48,764 nucleotides of DNA from Cyanobacteriota bacterium (lineage in GTDB: Bacteria; Cyanobacteriota; Cyanobacteriia; PCC-6307; Cyanobiaceae): assembly GCA_026389335.1 (NCBI GenBank), contig JAPLIB010000149.1, positions 1 through 48,764 on the forward strand. Direction: 5' to 3'. The position numbers were made by a program, and so were the translations under genes. Positions 25,179 to 34,117 of this stretch are shown piece by piece; position 1 is the stretch's first letter; every line of letters starts with the position of its first letter. The notes beneath the pieces were generated by a model, which was not told where the DNA came from, did no database searches, and saw only the letters and a list, made by a program, of their open reading frames with translations.

Positions 25179-25918
25179 GCCGAATCCCGTTGCCGCGCCG
25201 GCAGGGTTTCGCCCAGGCTGTATCCCTGACCACGCACGGTGTGGATCAGACGGCCCTCGCCCCCCTCCTCCAATTTCTGGCGCAGGTAGCGGACGTACAC
25301 CTCAATCACGTTGCTAGCGCTGCTGGGTTGATCGTCCCAGATCTCCGTGAGGATCTGCTCGCGACTGACCACCTCACCCCGATGGCGCAACAAGAGCAGC
25401 AGCAGCTCATATTCGCGGGCCGTCAGCGCCAGCACTCGCTGGCCCCGCTTCACCTGGCGGCAGGAGGGCAGCACCTGCAGATCGCCCTCCTGCAGCAGCT
25501 CATCAGCGCCGTCGCGCTGCAGCAGCTTCAGATGCAGCCGCAGGCGGGTGAGCAGGTCGCTGGGGCCCAACGAACACAACCAGAAATCGTCCGCGCCGCT
25601 GTTAAGGGTGCGGCAGCGGTTGTCCACCGTGTCCTGCTCGATGCCCAGTAACAAGGGGATCGCCCCCCAGCGCTGGCGCAGCAAAGCGATCTGACCTTCG
25701 CTGCCGGGGGAGATCACCACGGCCTGGGGTCCTGGGCCGCCTTCGCTCTCTACAGCGGCTGGAACCTCAGCAGCGCCAGAAACCTCGACAGCTCGCAGGG
25801 CCTCTGCGGCACCGGCGAGGGGCAGCTGGGAGCCACGCAGGGGCGCATAACCCGAAATCGCCAGCCGCGCAGCCAGCCGTTCCGCCTCCTTGCCCACCAG
25901 CAGCACACCCGGACTCAC
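25175..25918 (-). CDS. OmpR-family regulator with a degenerate receiver domain
   Basis: A 247-residue two-domain protein. The C-terminal winged helix (about 145-236: [26 protein letters not shown] in pieces, [28 protein letters not shown]) is a complete OmpR/PhoB DNA-binding domain. The N-terminal half keeps the receiver layout ([28 protein letters not shown]) but lacks the phosphorylation chemistry: the acidic pair is G9-K10, the acceptor Asp position reads VVISPGS (Ser70), and the conserved Lys is replaced in [11 protein letters not shown]. There is also an Ala/Glu/Pro-rich insert about 43-63. It is expected to work without Asp phosphorylation. Chain: nadK overlaps its start and its stop overlaps DUF192, each by 4 bases. 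Confidence 0.85.
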   Translation of the reverse strand: MSPGVLLVGKEAERLAARLAISGYAPLRGSQLPLAGAAEALRAVEVSGAAEVPAAVESEGGPGPQAVVISPGSEGQIALLRQRWGAIPLLLGIEQDTVDNRCRTLNSGADDFWLCSLGPSDLLTRLRLHLKLLQRDGADELLQEGDLQVLPSCRQVKRGQRVLALTAREYELLLLLLRHRGEVVSREQILTEIWDDQPSSASNVIEVYVRYLRQKLEEGGEGRLIHTVRGQGYSLGETLPARQRDSA

Positions 25919-26874
25919 AACGCTGGCTCCACCGCGTCAAGGCCATTGCCGGGTTTGGCCACATGGGGCAGACCCCAGCCCAGCTTGTTGCGCAGCACCT
26001 GGAAGAACTCGTGATCCGCCAGGCGCACGAATCGCACCGGCTGCTCGCTGCGCCGCACCAGCACCCGATCCTCAGGCCAGATGTAACAGCCGGCACTGCC
26101 GTCGACCACCATCATCAGCCGCTCCGGCGTGGCCGGAAACACGGTGACCGGTTCGCGATCGCTGAACACCAGGGCCCTTGAGGCCAGGGAATGGGCAGCG
26201 ATCGGCGTGAGCTGCAGCACCGGGCAATCGGGGGAAATCACCGGCCCGCCGGCACTGAGGGCGTAGGCGGTCGATCCGGTGGGACTGGAGAGGATGACGC
26301 CATCGGCGGCGATGTCCACCGGCGCATGGCGACCGATGGCGATCTCGAAATGGCACATGCTGGTGAGCGGCTCCCGATGCAGGGCCATCTCGTTGAGACA
26401 GAGCACCTCCCAGCGCCGCTGCTCGCCACGCATCACGCTCACCACCAGCAGCGAGCGTTCCTCCACGCTCCATTCCGAAGCGATCACCTGCTCCAGGGCC
26501 CGATCCAGATCCTTGAGGTAGGCCTCGGCCAGAAAGCCCAGATGGCCGGTGTTGATCGTCAGGATCGGCACGCCGATCGGGGCGGTCATGCGGGCGGCCG
26601 AGAGCACGGTGCCGTCGCCACCCAGCACGATCGCCAGGGGCATGTCGGCGTCGAAACCGGGGGGTACACAGGCTGCGTAGCCCTTGGCCCGCAAATGCTG
26701 GTCCGGATTGGCAAAACCCACCACCCCAGCGGAGCTGCTGGCTCGCACCACCTCCAGTCCCGCCTCCTGCAGGCGGGCTTCGATGGTCTCGGCGGTGGCC
26801 AGGGCCAGCTCCTTGCCGTCATTGACGATCAGTCCGACACGGGGCACCGATCGCGGGCGAGGAAGATGGCTCAC
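25915..26874 (-). CDS. nadK: NAD kinase
   Basis: Phosphorylates NAD to NADP using ATP or polyphosphate. A 319-residue protein with [15 protein letters not shown] at the start, the diagnostic GGDGT at 85-89, the conserved LNEMALHR, and the [16 protein letters not shown] phosphate/NAD loop. Length is normal. Cyanobacteria usually have two NAD kinases, and which of the two this is cannot be fixed here. It lies between pheS (upstream, 81-base gap) and the atypical regulator (4-base overlap). Confidence 0.95.
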   Translation of the reverse strand: MSHLPRPRSVPRVGLIVNDGKELALATAETIEARLQEAGLEVVRASSSAGVVGFANPDQHLRAKGYAACVPPGFDADMPLAIVLGGDGTVLSAARMTAPIGVPILTINTGHLGFLAEAYLKDLDRALEQVIASEWSVEERSLLVVSVMRGEQRRWEVLCLNEMALHREPLTSMCHFEIAIGRHAPVDIAADGVILSSPTGSTAYALSAGGPVISPDCPVLQLTPIAAHSLASRALVFSDREPVTVFPATPERLMMVVDGSAGCYIWPEDRVLVRRSEQPVRFVRLADHEFFQVLRNKLGWGLPHVAKPGNGLDAVEPAL

Positions 26875-26912
26875 TTTATCGGCAGCCCTGACGGCCCCGG
26901 CCAGTTGGCTCT

Positions 26913-26942
26913 GCGACAGCGACAGCGATAGCGGCGGCGACA
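26913..26942. repeat. Five tandem GCGACA-type hexamers upstream of nadK
   Basis: GCGACA, GCGACA, GCGATA, GCGGCG, GCGACA run from 26913 to 26942, in the 81-base gap between pheS and nadK (39 bases before the nadK start). A hexamer microsatellite of the same size occurs at 7062-7091. Confidence 0.85.
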
Positions 26943-26955
26943 GTGGGCCGGGGCC

Positions 26956-27978
26956 TCAGAATTGCTCCAGGAAGCGCAGATCACTGGTGTAGAGCCGCCG
27001 GATGTCATCGATGCCGTGGCGCACCATGCAGAACCGCTCCACCCCCAGACCGGCGGCGAAGCCACTCCAGCGCTGGGGATCGATGCCAAGGCCCTCCAGC
27101 ACCGCCGGATCGACCATGCCGCACCCCATCACCTCCAGCCAGCGGCCACGCCACTGCACATCCACCTCGGCGGAAGGTTCGGTGAAAGGGAAATAGCTGG
27201 CGCGAAATCGCACCGGCAGATCGCCGAAAAACCTCTGCAGGAAGGTGGTGACGGTGCCGCGCAGATGGCTGAAGTCCAGGCCTTCGTCCAGGGCCAGCAC
27301 TTCCACCTGGTGAAACACGGGCGAGTGGGTGGCATCGACCGCGTCGCGGCGGAACACCCGGCCGGGCGCCACGATCCGCACCGGCGGCGGATTCTGCTCG
27401 AGATGGCGGATCTGCACCGGCGAGGTATGGGTGCGCAGCAGCCGCTCACCGCCATCGGCCCCCGGGGCCAGATAAAAAGTGTCCTGCATGTCCCGCGCTG
27501 GATGGTGCGGCGGGATGTTGAGGGCGGTGAAGTTGTAGTGATCGGTCTCGATCTCCGGCCCTTCAGACACCCGATAACCGAGGCCAGCAAAAATATCGAC
27601 GATTTCCTCGGTTGTGCTGATCAGCGGATGGCGACGACCAGGCGGCACATAGCGGCAGGGCACCGTCACATCCAACCGCTCCCGCTCCAGCCGCTCCGCC
27701 ATCGCTGCCGTTTTGACACTCTCCAGCCGCTGGGCCAGCAGGGACTGCACCAACTCCTTGAGCACGTTGGCCCGCTGACCCACCAGCGGGCGCTCAGCGC
27801 CCGGCAGTTTGCCCATGGCCGCCAACACGCCCGAAACACGCCCCTTCTTGCCCAGCAAGCCCACCCGCAATTCCTCCAGCTCGGCGGCGCCCGCAGCGGC
27901 GGCGATGGCGACGGCGGCCTCGGCCTCCAGCTGCGCCAGCTGATCGGTGAGGTCCTGGAGGCTGACGTTGGCGCTCAC
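26956..27978 (-). CDS. pheS: Phenylalanyl-tRNA synthetase alpha subunit
   Basis: Class II aminoacyl-tRNA synthetase subunit pairing with PheT. From GTG 27978 the product has 340 residues, the usual length, beginning [17 protein letters not shown], a typical N-terminal coiled coil. Motif 2 region [28 protein letters not shown] (in pieces) and the C-terminal [17 protein letters not shown] plus [18 protein letters not shown] (motif 3) are present. The ORF is open to 28092 but the extra leader is unrelated to PheS. pheT is not in the window. Upstream lie 391 bases shared with divergent surE. Confidence 0.96.
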   Translation of the reverse strand: MSANVSLQDLTDQLAQLEAEAAVAIAAAAGAAELEELRVGLLGKKGRVSGVLAAMGKLPGAERPLVGQRANVLKELVQSLLAQRLESVKTAAMAERLERERLDVTVPCRYVPPGRRHPLISTTEEIVDIFAGLGYRVSEGPEIETDHYNFTALNIPPHHPARDMQDTFYLAPGADGGERLLRTHTSPVQIRHLEQNPPPVRIVAPGRVFRRDAVDATHSPVFHQVEVLALDEGLDFSHLRGTVTTFLQRFFGDLPVRFRASYFPFTEPSAEVDVQWRGRWLEVMGCGMVDPAVLEGLGIDPQRWSGFAAGLGVERFCMVRHGIDDIRRLYTSDLRFLEQF

Positions 27979-28369
27979 GGGCTGGGGGCAAGGCTGTTCG
28001 GGCCATGACTGTAGGCAGGCGGCCCCGAGGAGCCTGGGGCACGGAGCCCGTTCTGATCGAAAAGTCTGCCCACGCTCCAGGCCTCCAGCCAAATGGCCTC
28101 AGACTGAGTTCGCCTGGACCGCACCCCAGGCAGGCCCAGCCTTGGAGATCAATTTCTGGACCGCTTCTGGGCCGCAGATCTGCTCGAGCCCGCCCGTCCA
28201 GAGGCCTTCACTGCTATCTCAACCTGCTAGAGGATGAAATCACCTCGGCAGCGAAAACGGCCCCGCCGCTGGCATCCCCCGACCGATCACACCGCGCCTG
28301 AAGAAGCAGGCCAGGGCCACCTGCCCAGCCCCACCCTCGGTAGCGTTGAAACCAGTACCGCCCGCCCCG
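27979..28369. promoter_or_regulatory. Divergent pheS-surE intergenic region
   Basis: These 391 bases separate two divergent essential-type genes and must contain both promoters. Frames crossing it (pheS leader, plus-strand 27947-28301) are not protein-like. Its middle (about 28205-28250) is more A-rich than the flanks, a possible promoter area; I could not assign -10/-35 boxes or a T-box leader with confidence. Confidence 0.4.
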
Positions 28370-29170
28370 ATGGCTCCGCTCCGCATCCTGATCAGCAACG
28401 ACGACGGGGTGTTCGCCGCTGGCATCCAGGCCCTGGCAGCCGAAGCGGTGGGCCGCGGCCATCAGGTCACGGTGGTCTGCCCCGACCAGGAACGCTCGGC
28501 CACCGGCCATGGCCTCACCCTGCAGTCGCCCCTGCGGGCCGAACGGGCCGACGAGCTGTTCGCCCCTGGTGTCAGGGCCTGGGCCTGCAGCGGCACCCCC
28601 TCGGACTGCGTCAAGCTGGCCCTGTTCCGCCTGCTGGAGGAAGCGCCCGACCTGGTGCTCTCCGGCATCAACCACGGTCCGAATCTGGGCACCGACGTGC
28701 TCTACTCCGGCACCGTGGCCGCGGCGATGGAGGGCACGATCGAAGGCTTTCCGGCCCTGGCGGTGAGCAGTGCAGATTTCCAGTGGCGCCATTTCCAGCC
28801 GGCGGCCGCCCTGGCCCTGAACGTGGCCGAGTCGATGCATGGGGCCGGCTGGCCTGAAGGCCTGCTGCTCAATCTCAATGTGCCGCCGCTGCCTGCTGAA
28901 ACGATCGGCCCGCTGCGCTGGTGCCGCACGGCGGTGCGGCGCTACGTCGACCAGTTCGACAAGCGGGTCGATCCCCGCGGCCGCACCTATTACTGGCTGG
29001 CCGGCGAGGTGGCCAACGATCTCGAAGCCCGGGTGGCCGGCCCCGCCGACTGGCCGATTGATGTGGCCTGGATCGACAGCGGCGGCGCTTCGCTCACGCC
29101 GCTGCAACCGGAACTGCTCTGGCGCGGCCCAACCCAGAGCCTGCCGGCGGCGGCGAGCCTGGGCGGCTGA
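28370..29170 (+). CDS. surE: 5'-nucleotidase SurE
   Basis: Survival protein, a metal-dependent nucleoside 5'-/3'-monophosphatase. Using ATG 28370 the protein has 266 residues starting [19 protein letters not shown], with the metal ligands Asp11-Asp12, then [15 protein letters not shown] (Ser) and [26 protein letters not shown] (Asn), all SurE hallmarks. A TTG start at 28346 would add eight residues and is less likely. The C-terminus is somewhat longer than E. coli SurE (253). The following DUF3611 gene is convergent. Confidence 0.95.
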   Translation: MAPLRILISNDDGVFAAGIQALAAEAVGRGHQVTVVCPDQERSATGHGLTLQSPLRAERADELFAPGVRAWACSGTPSDCVKLALFRLLEEAPDLVLSGINHGPNLGTDVLYSGTVAAAMEGTIEGFPALAVSSADFQWRHFQPAAALALNVAESMHGAGWPEGLLLNLNVPPLPAETIGPLRWCRTAVRRYVDQFDKRVDPRGRTYYWLAGEVANDLEARVAGPADWPIDVAWIDSGGASLTPLQPELLWRGPTQSLPAAASLGG

Positions 29171-29197
29171 AGCGGCCGGCAGAGCGGCCTCAGCCGC
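29163..29197. terminator. Candidate bidirectional hairpin between surE and DUF3611 stops
   Basis: GCGGCTGA (29163-29170) pairs perfectly with TCAGCCGC (29190-29197) across a 19-base GC-rich loop. Both arms contain the stop codons of the two convergent genes. No T-run follows, so termination is only suggested. Confidence 0.4.
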
Positions 29198-29822
29198 GCC
29201 GGTACACCCGCTGCAGCAGCCAGAGACTGAGCAGCAGGCCAATCAGATGGGCGAACAACACCTGGGTGTTGCCCAGTACGGCCAGCATTTCGATCGAGGT
29301 GATCGGCAGCCCCACCACCCGGCCGGCCACCCCGGGGGCCGCCTGAATCTGGGCGCCAAAGAAGCCCGGCACCTGTTGGGAGGCCTGCACAAACAGGCTG
29401 CCCGCCAGGGACTGGTAGCCCACCACCGCCAGGGTCAGGCCCACCAGATCAGCCACAACGCCCCGCTTGATCAGCCGGGCCGTTTCCCCTTTGCTGGGAC
29501 GGACCGGACTGGCCAGGGCCCGGCCGCAGCGAATCACCAGGCCGCTCTGCCAGATGCACCAGAGCAGCACGAAGAAAGAGAGGGTGGTGAGCGACAGGCC
29601 CGGACCCAGTCCCAGGGCCCGGGCTGAATTGGCCGCCAGCCGGCCACCGATGTTGTTGAACAGCAGCACCCCCACCACCACCACCGCCAGCACCACCTGG
29701 GTCCAGAGGCGGATCCAGGCCATGCGGCGCACGGCCGCGGAAATCAGCTGCAGATCCAGACGATCAACCATCGGGGAGTCAGGCGGACCGCGGCGCGGCC
29801 GGTAGGCATCCAAACTTGCCAT
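29190..29822 (-). CDS. DUF3611 membrane protein
   Basis: A 210-residue cyanobacterial/plastid-type DUF3611 protein. After a basic N-terminus it has four hydrophobic segments: WIRLWTQVVLAVVVVGVLLFN, SLTTLSFFVLLWCIWQSGLV, the ADLVGLTLAVVGYQSLAGSLF helix and LFAHLIGLLLSLWLLQRVYR (the first and third slightly longer than quoted elsewhere). The conserved ARLIKRGVVADLVGL and QVLFAHLIGL regions fit the family. Proposed membrane, role unknown. Start ATG 29822 (MASLDAY) is just 12 bases from the divergent ribF GTG; an internal ATG at 29771 (MVDRLDL) is an alternative that would leave more room for promoters. Confidence 0.82.
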   Translation of the reverse strand: MASLDAYRPRRGPPDSPMVDRLDLQLISAAVRRMAWIRLWTQVVLAVVVVGVLLFNNIGGRLAANSARALGLGPGLSLTTLSFFVLLWCIWQSGLVIRCGRALASPVRPSKGETARLIKRGVVADLVGLTLAVVGYQSLAGSLFVQASQQVPGFFGAQIQAAPGVAGRVVGLPITSIEMLAVLGNTQVLFAHLIGLLLSLWLLQRVYRRG

Positions 29823-29834
29823 GGGAGGATCCTG

Positions 29835-30914
29835 GTGGCGAGGTTCGCATCGTTGATTCCGCTTCACAACCCCAGCGATGCCCTGCGCCCCACCGCCATC
29901 GCGCTGGGCAGTTTCGATGGTCTGCATCGCGGCCATCGCCGTGTGATCGCCGCCGTCGTCCCCCCCGAGCCACCGCCGGCCGAGGCGGCGCCCACCAGCC
30001 AGGCGCCGGCCCAGCCCATTCCCACAGTGGTGAGCTTCTGGCCCCACCCGCGCGAGCTACTCCATGGCGAGCCGCGGCTACGGCTGGATCTGCCGACCGA
30101 AAAACTGGAGGCCCTGGAGCCCCTCGGCATCCGTCAGCTGGTGCTGGTGCCCTTCGATCGGGCCCTGGCGGCCCTGACGCCGGCGCAATTCGTCGAGCAG
30201 GTGCTAGTGGAGCAACTGCAGGCCCGCCGCATCGCCGTCGGTGACAACTTTCGCTTCGGTGCCGGCCGCTGTGGCGATGCCGCCGAGCTGGCCCGCCTCG
30301 GCGAGCAGCACGGCATCGCCGTCACCGTGCTGCCCATGCTCTTCGATGGAGCCGAACGGGTGAGTAGCAGCCGCATCCGCCGGGCCCTGGCCGCCGGCCG
30401 CATCAGCGAAGCCCGCCGGCTGCTGGAGCGGCCCTATCGCTTCAGCGGACTGGTGGTGAGAGGCCGCGGCCTGGGCCGTGGCCTGGGTTGGCCCACCGCC
30501 AATCTGGCGGTGGATGGCCGCAAGTTCCTGCCCCAGGAAGGGGTCTATGCCGCCCTGGCCTGGTTGGAGAGCGGCGAGCCGGGGCTGGCCTGCGGCGAAG
30601 CGATGGCAGCCGTGATGAACCTGGGCCCCCAGCCCACGGTCGATCCGCTGGCCGCCTCGGCCGTGGAGGTGCATCTGCTGGATCGCCAGATCGAACTGGT
30701 GGGGGCCTCGCTGAAGGTGGAACCGATCCAGTTGCTGCGCCAGCAGCAACGCTTCGCCAGCCTGGAGGCCCTCAGCGCCCAGATCGGCGCCGATGCCGCC
30801 GCCGCCCGCCAACTCCTCTCTGAGCTCCAGGGCTCACCCCTAACCGCCGGGATAGGCATGGGTGAGACCCCAGCCGATGAAGGCGGCGATGCCCCCCAGC
30901 AGCAGGATGCCTGA
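29835..30914 (+). CDS. ribF: Bifunctional riboflavin kinase / FAD synthetase
   Basis: Makes FMN and FAD. The FAD synthetase half has AIALGSFDGLHRGHRRVIAAV near the start and VSSSRIRRALAAGRI; the flavokinase half starts RPYRFSGLVVRGRGLGRGL and includes GWPTANLAV. The start is GTG 29835. Pro/Ala-rich insert at residues 40-57 (PPEPPPAEAAPTSQAPAQP) is unusual. The last 25 residues (GETPADEGGDAPQQQDA) are non-conserved and antisense to a 40-residue ORF (30840-30962), so the functional part ends near 30840. Confidence 0.95.
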   Translation: MARFASLIPLHNPSDALRPTAIALGSFDGLHRGHRRVIAAVVPPEPPPAEAAPTSQAPAQPIPTVVSFWPHPRELLHGEPRLRLDLPTEKLEALEPLGIRQLVLVPFDRALAALTPAQFVEQVLVEQLQARRIAVGDNFRFGAGRCGDAAELARLGEQHGIAVTVLPMLFDGAERVSSSRIRRALAAGRISEARRLLERPYRFSGLVVRGRGLGRGLGWPTANLAVDGRKFLPQEGVYAALAWLESGEPGLACGEAMAAVMNLGPQPTVDPLAASAVEVHLLDRQIELVGASLKVEPIQLLRQQQRFASLEALSAQIGADAAAARQLLSELQGSPLTAGIGMGETPADEGGDAPQQQDA

Positions 30915-30962
30915 CACCAGCGCCAGCATGGGGTTATCGGACCCGTTCGGATCGGTGGCCAT
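30840..30962 (-). CDS. Small single-span membrane protein (40 residues)
   Basis: ATG 30962 to TAG 30840-30842 encodes MATDPNGSDNPMLALVSGIL, then LLLGGIAAFIGWGLTHAYPGG minus overlap: a polar N-terminus and one clear transmembrane helix (about 12-34). The shape matches the very small thylakoid subunits of photosystems, cytochrome b6f or NDH-1, though I do not recognise it as any known one. It overlaps the ribF tail by 75 bases on the opposite strand and lies divergent to thiE with 35 bases between starts. Missed by length cut-offs, but the composition is convincing. Confidence 0.6.
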   Translation of the reverse strand: MATDPNGSDNPMLALVSGILLLGGIAAFIGWGLTHAYPGG

Positions 30963-30997
30963 AGCCCTGCCGCAATCGATCACAGCCTAGACAGGGT

Positions 30998-32095
30998 ATG
31001 GAACGTGCTTCTGAGAGCTTCGTGACGCATCAGTCCCGCGCCAGCCTGCGCCTGCTCGACGCCAACCTCGATCGGGCTCGCGAAGGGCTGCGGGTGCTGG
31101 AAGACTGGTGCCGCTTCGCCCTGGACCGCCCCGACCTGGTGGCCCGCACCAAGGATTTACGCCAGCGGCTGGGCCGCCAGCATCACGAACGCTTCAAGCT
31201 GGCGCGCCACAGCGCCAGTGATCCAGCGGCGGGGCTGACGCACCCGGCCCAGCTGCAGCGCCTGGACGACAGCGCCGTGCTGGCAGCCAATGCCGCCCGC
31301 GTGCAGGAAGCCCTGCGGGTGCTGGAGGAGTTCGGCCGCCGCGATGAACCCCAGCTGGCCAGGGAAGCCGCCGCCATCCGCTATCTCGTCTACGACCTCG
31401 AGGTGGATCTGATCCAGGCCTCACGGCTGGGTCTGGGGCGGCGGGAGTTGCTGCGCCGCGCTCACCTCTATCTGGTCACCAGTCCGGTGCCAAACCTGGA
31501 GGAGGTGGTGGCGGCAGCCCTGGCGGCGGGTGTGCGCCTGGTGCAATACCGGGCCAAGGAGCCCGGCAGCCCCGGCGCGACGGCCGCACCCCCCCTCGAT
31601 GATTCACAGCGCCTGCAGCAGGCCCGCCGCCTCAAAACCCTCTGCGCCCAGGCCGGCGCCCTGTTTCTGGTCAACGACCGCATCGACATCGCCCTGGCCG
31701 TGGAGGCCGATGGGGTGCACCTGGGTCAGGGGGATCTGCCGCCGGCCGTCGCCCGCCGCCTGCTGGGGCCCGAGCGCTTGATCGGCCGCAGCACCAACCG
31801 GATTGAGCAGCTGCGGCAAGCGGTGAGCGACGGCTGCGATTACGTGGGGGTGGGACCCGTCAATGCCACCCCCACCAAACCGGGCCGCGAGCCGGTGGGA
31901 CTCGCCTATGTGAGCCAGGCGACGGCGGAAGCGCCGATCCCCTGCTTCGCCATCGGCGGCATCGACAGCACCAACCTGGCGGCGGTGCGGGCGGCGGGCG
32001 GCACGCGCGTGGCGGTGGTGCGGGCGATCACCGAGGCCCCGGATCCCGCCGCAGCCACAAAGGCCCTGCTGGCAACTCTGGAGGCCGAGGCATGA
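30998..32095 (+). CDS. thiE: Thiamine-phosphate synthase with cyanobacterial N-terminal domain
   Basis: Joins HMP-pyrophosphate and thiazole phosphate to thiamine phosphate. The 365-residue protein has an N-terminal domain of about 150 residues (LRLLDANLDRAREGLRVLEDWCRF, VQEALRVLEEFGRR) with an internal twofold similarity, typical of cyanobacterial ThiE. The TIM-barrel ThiE starts at HLYLVTSPVPN (about 158) and shows VQYRAKE, LVNDRIDIALAVEADGVHLGQGDLP in pieces, NATPTKPG and CFAIGGI. The stop overlaps the thiS start by 4 bases (ATGA). Confidence 0.95.
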   Translation: MERASESFVTHQSRASLRLLDANLDRAREGLRVLEDWCRFALDRPDLVARTKDLRQRLGRQHHERFKLARHSASDPAAGLTHPAQLQRLDDSAVLAANAARVQEALRVLEEFGRRDEPQLAREAAAIRYLVYDLEVDLIQASRLGLGRRELLRRAHLYLVTSPVPNLEEVVAAALAAGVRLVQYRAKEPGSPGATAAPPLDDSQRLQQARRLKTLCAQAGALFLVNDRIDIALAVEADGVHLGQGDLPPAVARRLLGPERLIGRSTNRIEQLRQAVSDGCDYVGVGPVNATPTKPGREPVGLAYVSQATAEAPIPCFAIGGIDSTNLAAVRAAGGTRVAVVRAITEAPDPAAATKALLATLEAEA

Positions 32096-32340
32096 GCAGG
32101 GATCAGATCAGCAACGCTGGCGAAGCAGCGGCCGAGATGGAAATCCTGGTGAATGGCGACCGGCGCCTTTGTGCCGCGGGCCAGACGCTGGAGCAGCTGC
32201 TCGAAAGCCTCGGCTATCGCCCCCAGCTGGTGGTGGTGGAGTTCAACGGGGCGATCCTGCCCCGCCAGCACTGGAGTGCCCAGGCAGTGGTGGAATCCGA
32301 CGCGCTCGAGATCGTCACCATTGTTGGGGGTGGTTCCTAG
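32092..32340 (+). CDS. thiS: ThiS sulfur-carrier protein
   Basis: Ubiquitin-like sulfur carrier for the thiazole ring. 82 residues, longer than the usual 65-70 because of a 15-residue leader before MEILVNGDRRLCAAG; an internal ATG at 32137 would give 67. The conserved VVVEFNGAILPRQHW and EIVTIVGGGS are present. The functional C-terminus in this family is Gly-Gly; here one extra Ser follows GGG, so either the tail is trimmed or it is tolerated. Translationally coupled with thiE (ATGA). Confidence 0.93.
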   Translation: MSRDQISNAGEAAAEMEILVNGDRRLCAAGQTLEQLLESLGYRPQLVVVEFNGAILPRQHWSAQAVVESDALEIVTIVGGGS

Positions 32341-32366
32341 ATTTCCGCCATTCGTTCCGCTCACCC

Positions 32367-33347
32367 ATGGGTCCACGCGCGCTGCGGCGAACGTTCAGCT
32401 TGATGGTGGTGCCACTGCTGGTCACCGCTCTGATGGTGATCGCCCCCAACCCTGCCTCAGCGGCCAGCGGCGGCCGCATCGGTGGCGGCAGCTTCCGCTC
32501 CGCTCCCTCGATGCCCCGCAGCTATGGCGGTGGCTCTTCCCGGGGCTCCTATGGCGGCGGCTACGGCGGTGGGGGGTATTACGGCGGCGGCGGCGGCTAT
32601 CGCGGCGGAGGCATGGGATTCCCGTTCATCGTGCCGATCTTCGGCTTTGGCGGCGGCGGCCTGTTCGGCTTCCTGATCCTGATGGCGATCGTCGGTGTGC
32701 TGATCAACGCCGTGCGCGGGATCGGCAGCGGTGGTGGCCCCCGATTGGCCGAGGACGACGGCGGTTACGGCGCCATCAGCGCCGATGGGCCGGTGTCGAT
32801 CGCCCAGATCCAGCTCGGCATGCTCGCCACAGCCCGCGATGTGCAGGAAGATCTGCGCCGCATGGCCGGTTCGGCTGACACCTCCAACAGCGAAGGCCTG
32901 CAAAGGGTGCTGCAGGAAACCACTCTTGCTCTACTGCGCCACCCCGATCTCTGGGTCTACGCCAATGGCGAGGTGGGCCAGGTGCCCTTCGCCAGCGCCG
33001 AATCCACCTTCAACCGGCTCTCCATGCAGGAGCGCAGCAAGCTGCAACGTGAACTGACGGCCAATGTCGGCGGTCGCCGTTACAGCGAGCAGTCCACGGT
33101 GGCGGCCGGCAGCAGCAGCGGCGCCAGCGACTACATCGCCGTCACCTTGATCGTGGCCAGCCGCCGCGGTCTGCCCCTCAAGGGGACCGGCAATGCCGAG
33201 GCCCTGCGCGACAGCCTCCAGCAGCTGGGCGCCCTCGGTGCAAACGACCTGCTGGCACTGGAAGTGATCTGGCAGCCCGAGGGTGCCGGTGAGGTGCTCA
33301 GCAGCGAGGAGCTGATCACCGCCTATCCCGATCTCCAGCATCTCTGA
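32367..33347 (+). CDS. DUF1517 exported/membrane protein
   Basis: A 326-residue protein starting at ATG 32367 with a signal peptide (VVPLLVTALMVIAPNPASAA), then a Gly/Tyr/Ser-rich low-complexity stretch (GGGYGGGGYYGGGGG, about 52-85), one membrane helix (LFGFLILMAIVGVLINAV, about 100-118), and a soluble domain with VSIAQIQLGMLATARDVQEDL and SDYIAVTLIVASRRGLPL that matches DUF1517. Family members occur in cyanobacteria and chloroplasts; function unknown. Follows thiS by 26 bases on the same strand. Upstream frame extension to 32169 overlaps thiS and is not real. Confidence 0.87.
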   Translation: MGPRALRRTFSLMVVPLLVTALMVIAPNPASAASGGRIGGGSFRSAPSMPRSYGGGSSRGSYGGGYGGGGYYGGGGGYRGGGMGFPFIVPIFGFGGGGLFGFLILMAIVGVLINAVRGIGSGGGPRLAEDDGGYGAISADGPVSIAQIQLGMLATARDVQEDLRRMAGSADTSNSEGLQRVLQETTLALLRHPDLWVYANGEVGQVPFASAESTFNRLSMQERSKLQRELTANVGGRRYSEQSTVAAGSSSGASDYIAVTLIVASRRGLPLKGTGNAEALRDSLQQLGALGANDLLALEVIWQPEGAGEVLSSEELITAYPDLQHL

Positions 33348-33385
33348 GCCAGAAGCCCCTGAACGAATGGAGCTCCTGGGGCAAA

Positions 33386-34117
33386 TCAGGGCCTAGGGAA
33401 GCCTGGCTCACTGGCCTCCATCGCCTGGGAACCTGCGGCACCCAGAATTCGCAGGGCGGCCATGGCGGCGCCGTAGCCGTTGTCGATGTTGACGACGGTG
33501 AGGCCGGGGGCACAGCTGGCGAGCATGCCGTGCAAGGCGGCTTTGCCGCCGGCGCTGACGCCATAGCCCACCGAGACGGGGACACCGATCACCGGCTGGG
33601 GCAACAGACCCGCCAGCACCGTGGGCAGGGCTCCTTCCATGCCGGCACAGGCGATCAGCACCCGCGCCCGGCGCAGGGCCTCCAGCTGGGCGAGCAGCCG
33701 GTGCAACCCGGCCACACCCACATCCAGCAGCAGGTCGCAGGCCACCCCGTGACAATGGAGGGCCAACTGGGCCTCCGCCGCCACGGCCAGGTCGCTGCTG
33801 CCCCCCGCCAGCACCGTCACCAGGCCCAGGCGCGGATCGGGAGCGGGCCAGGCCCCTGCTGTCAGGCATTTCGCCTCAGGGTGATGGCGCAGACCCGTGG
33901 GCTGGCCGGACTCCAGACTCAGGCCCAGCAGCGCGGCGACGGCCTCGGCCTTGGCCCGATCCAGCCGGGTCACCAGGGCCAACTCGCCGGCCTGGTCCAG
34001 CTGCTGCAGGATCGCCGCAATCTGGCCGGGGCTCTTGTGTTCCCCCCAGACGGCTTCCACCATGCCGAGCCGGCGACGGCGATCGAGGTCGAGGTCGAGC
34101 CTGGCACCTGGATCCAT
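33386..34117 (-). CDS. larB: LarB-type (NCAIR mutase-like) nickel-pincer cofactor protein
   Basis: LarB carboxylates and hydrolyses nicotinic acid adenine dinucleotide in Ni-pincer cofactor synthesis. The 243-residue protein has the PurE-like domain with VTVLAGGSSDLAVAAEA, LIACAGMEGALPTVLAGL, VIGVPVSVGYGVSAGGKAALHGML (in pieces) and VVNIDNGYGAA. The N-terminal region starts with a basic RLDLDLDRRRR. LarA, LarC and LarE were not seen in the window. Start ATG 34117 shares one base with the upstream TIGR03792 stop (TGATG). Confidence 0.9.
   Translation of the reverse strand: MDPGARLDLDLDRRRRLGMVEAVWGEHKSPGQIAAILQQLDQAGELALVTRLDRAKAEAVAALLGLSLESGQPTGLRHHPEAKCLTAGAWPAPDPRLGLVTVLAGGSSDLAVAAEAQLALHCHGVACDLLLDVGVAGLHRLLAQLEALRRARVLIACAGMEGALPTVLAGLLPQPVIGVPVSVGYGVSAGGKAALHGMLASCAPGLTVVNIDNGYGAAMAALRILGAAGSQAMEASEPGFPRP

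Noticed and set aside
27979-28092. N-terminal extension of pheS
   Set aside because: PheS homologues start at the coiled coil after GTG 27978; the extra residues are unrelated to the family.
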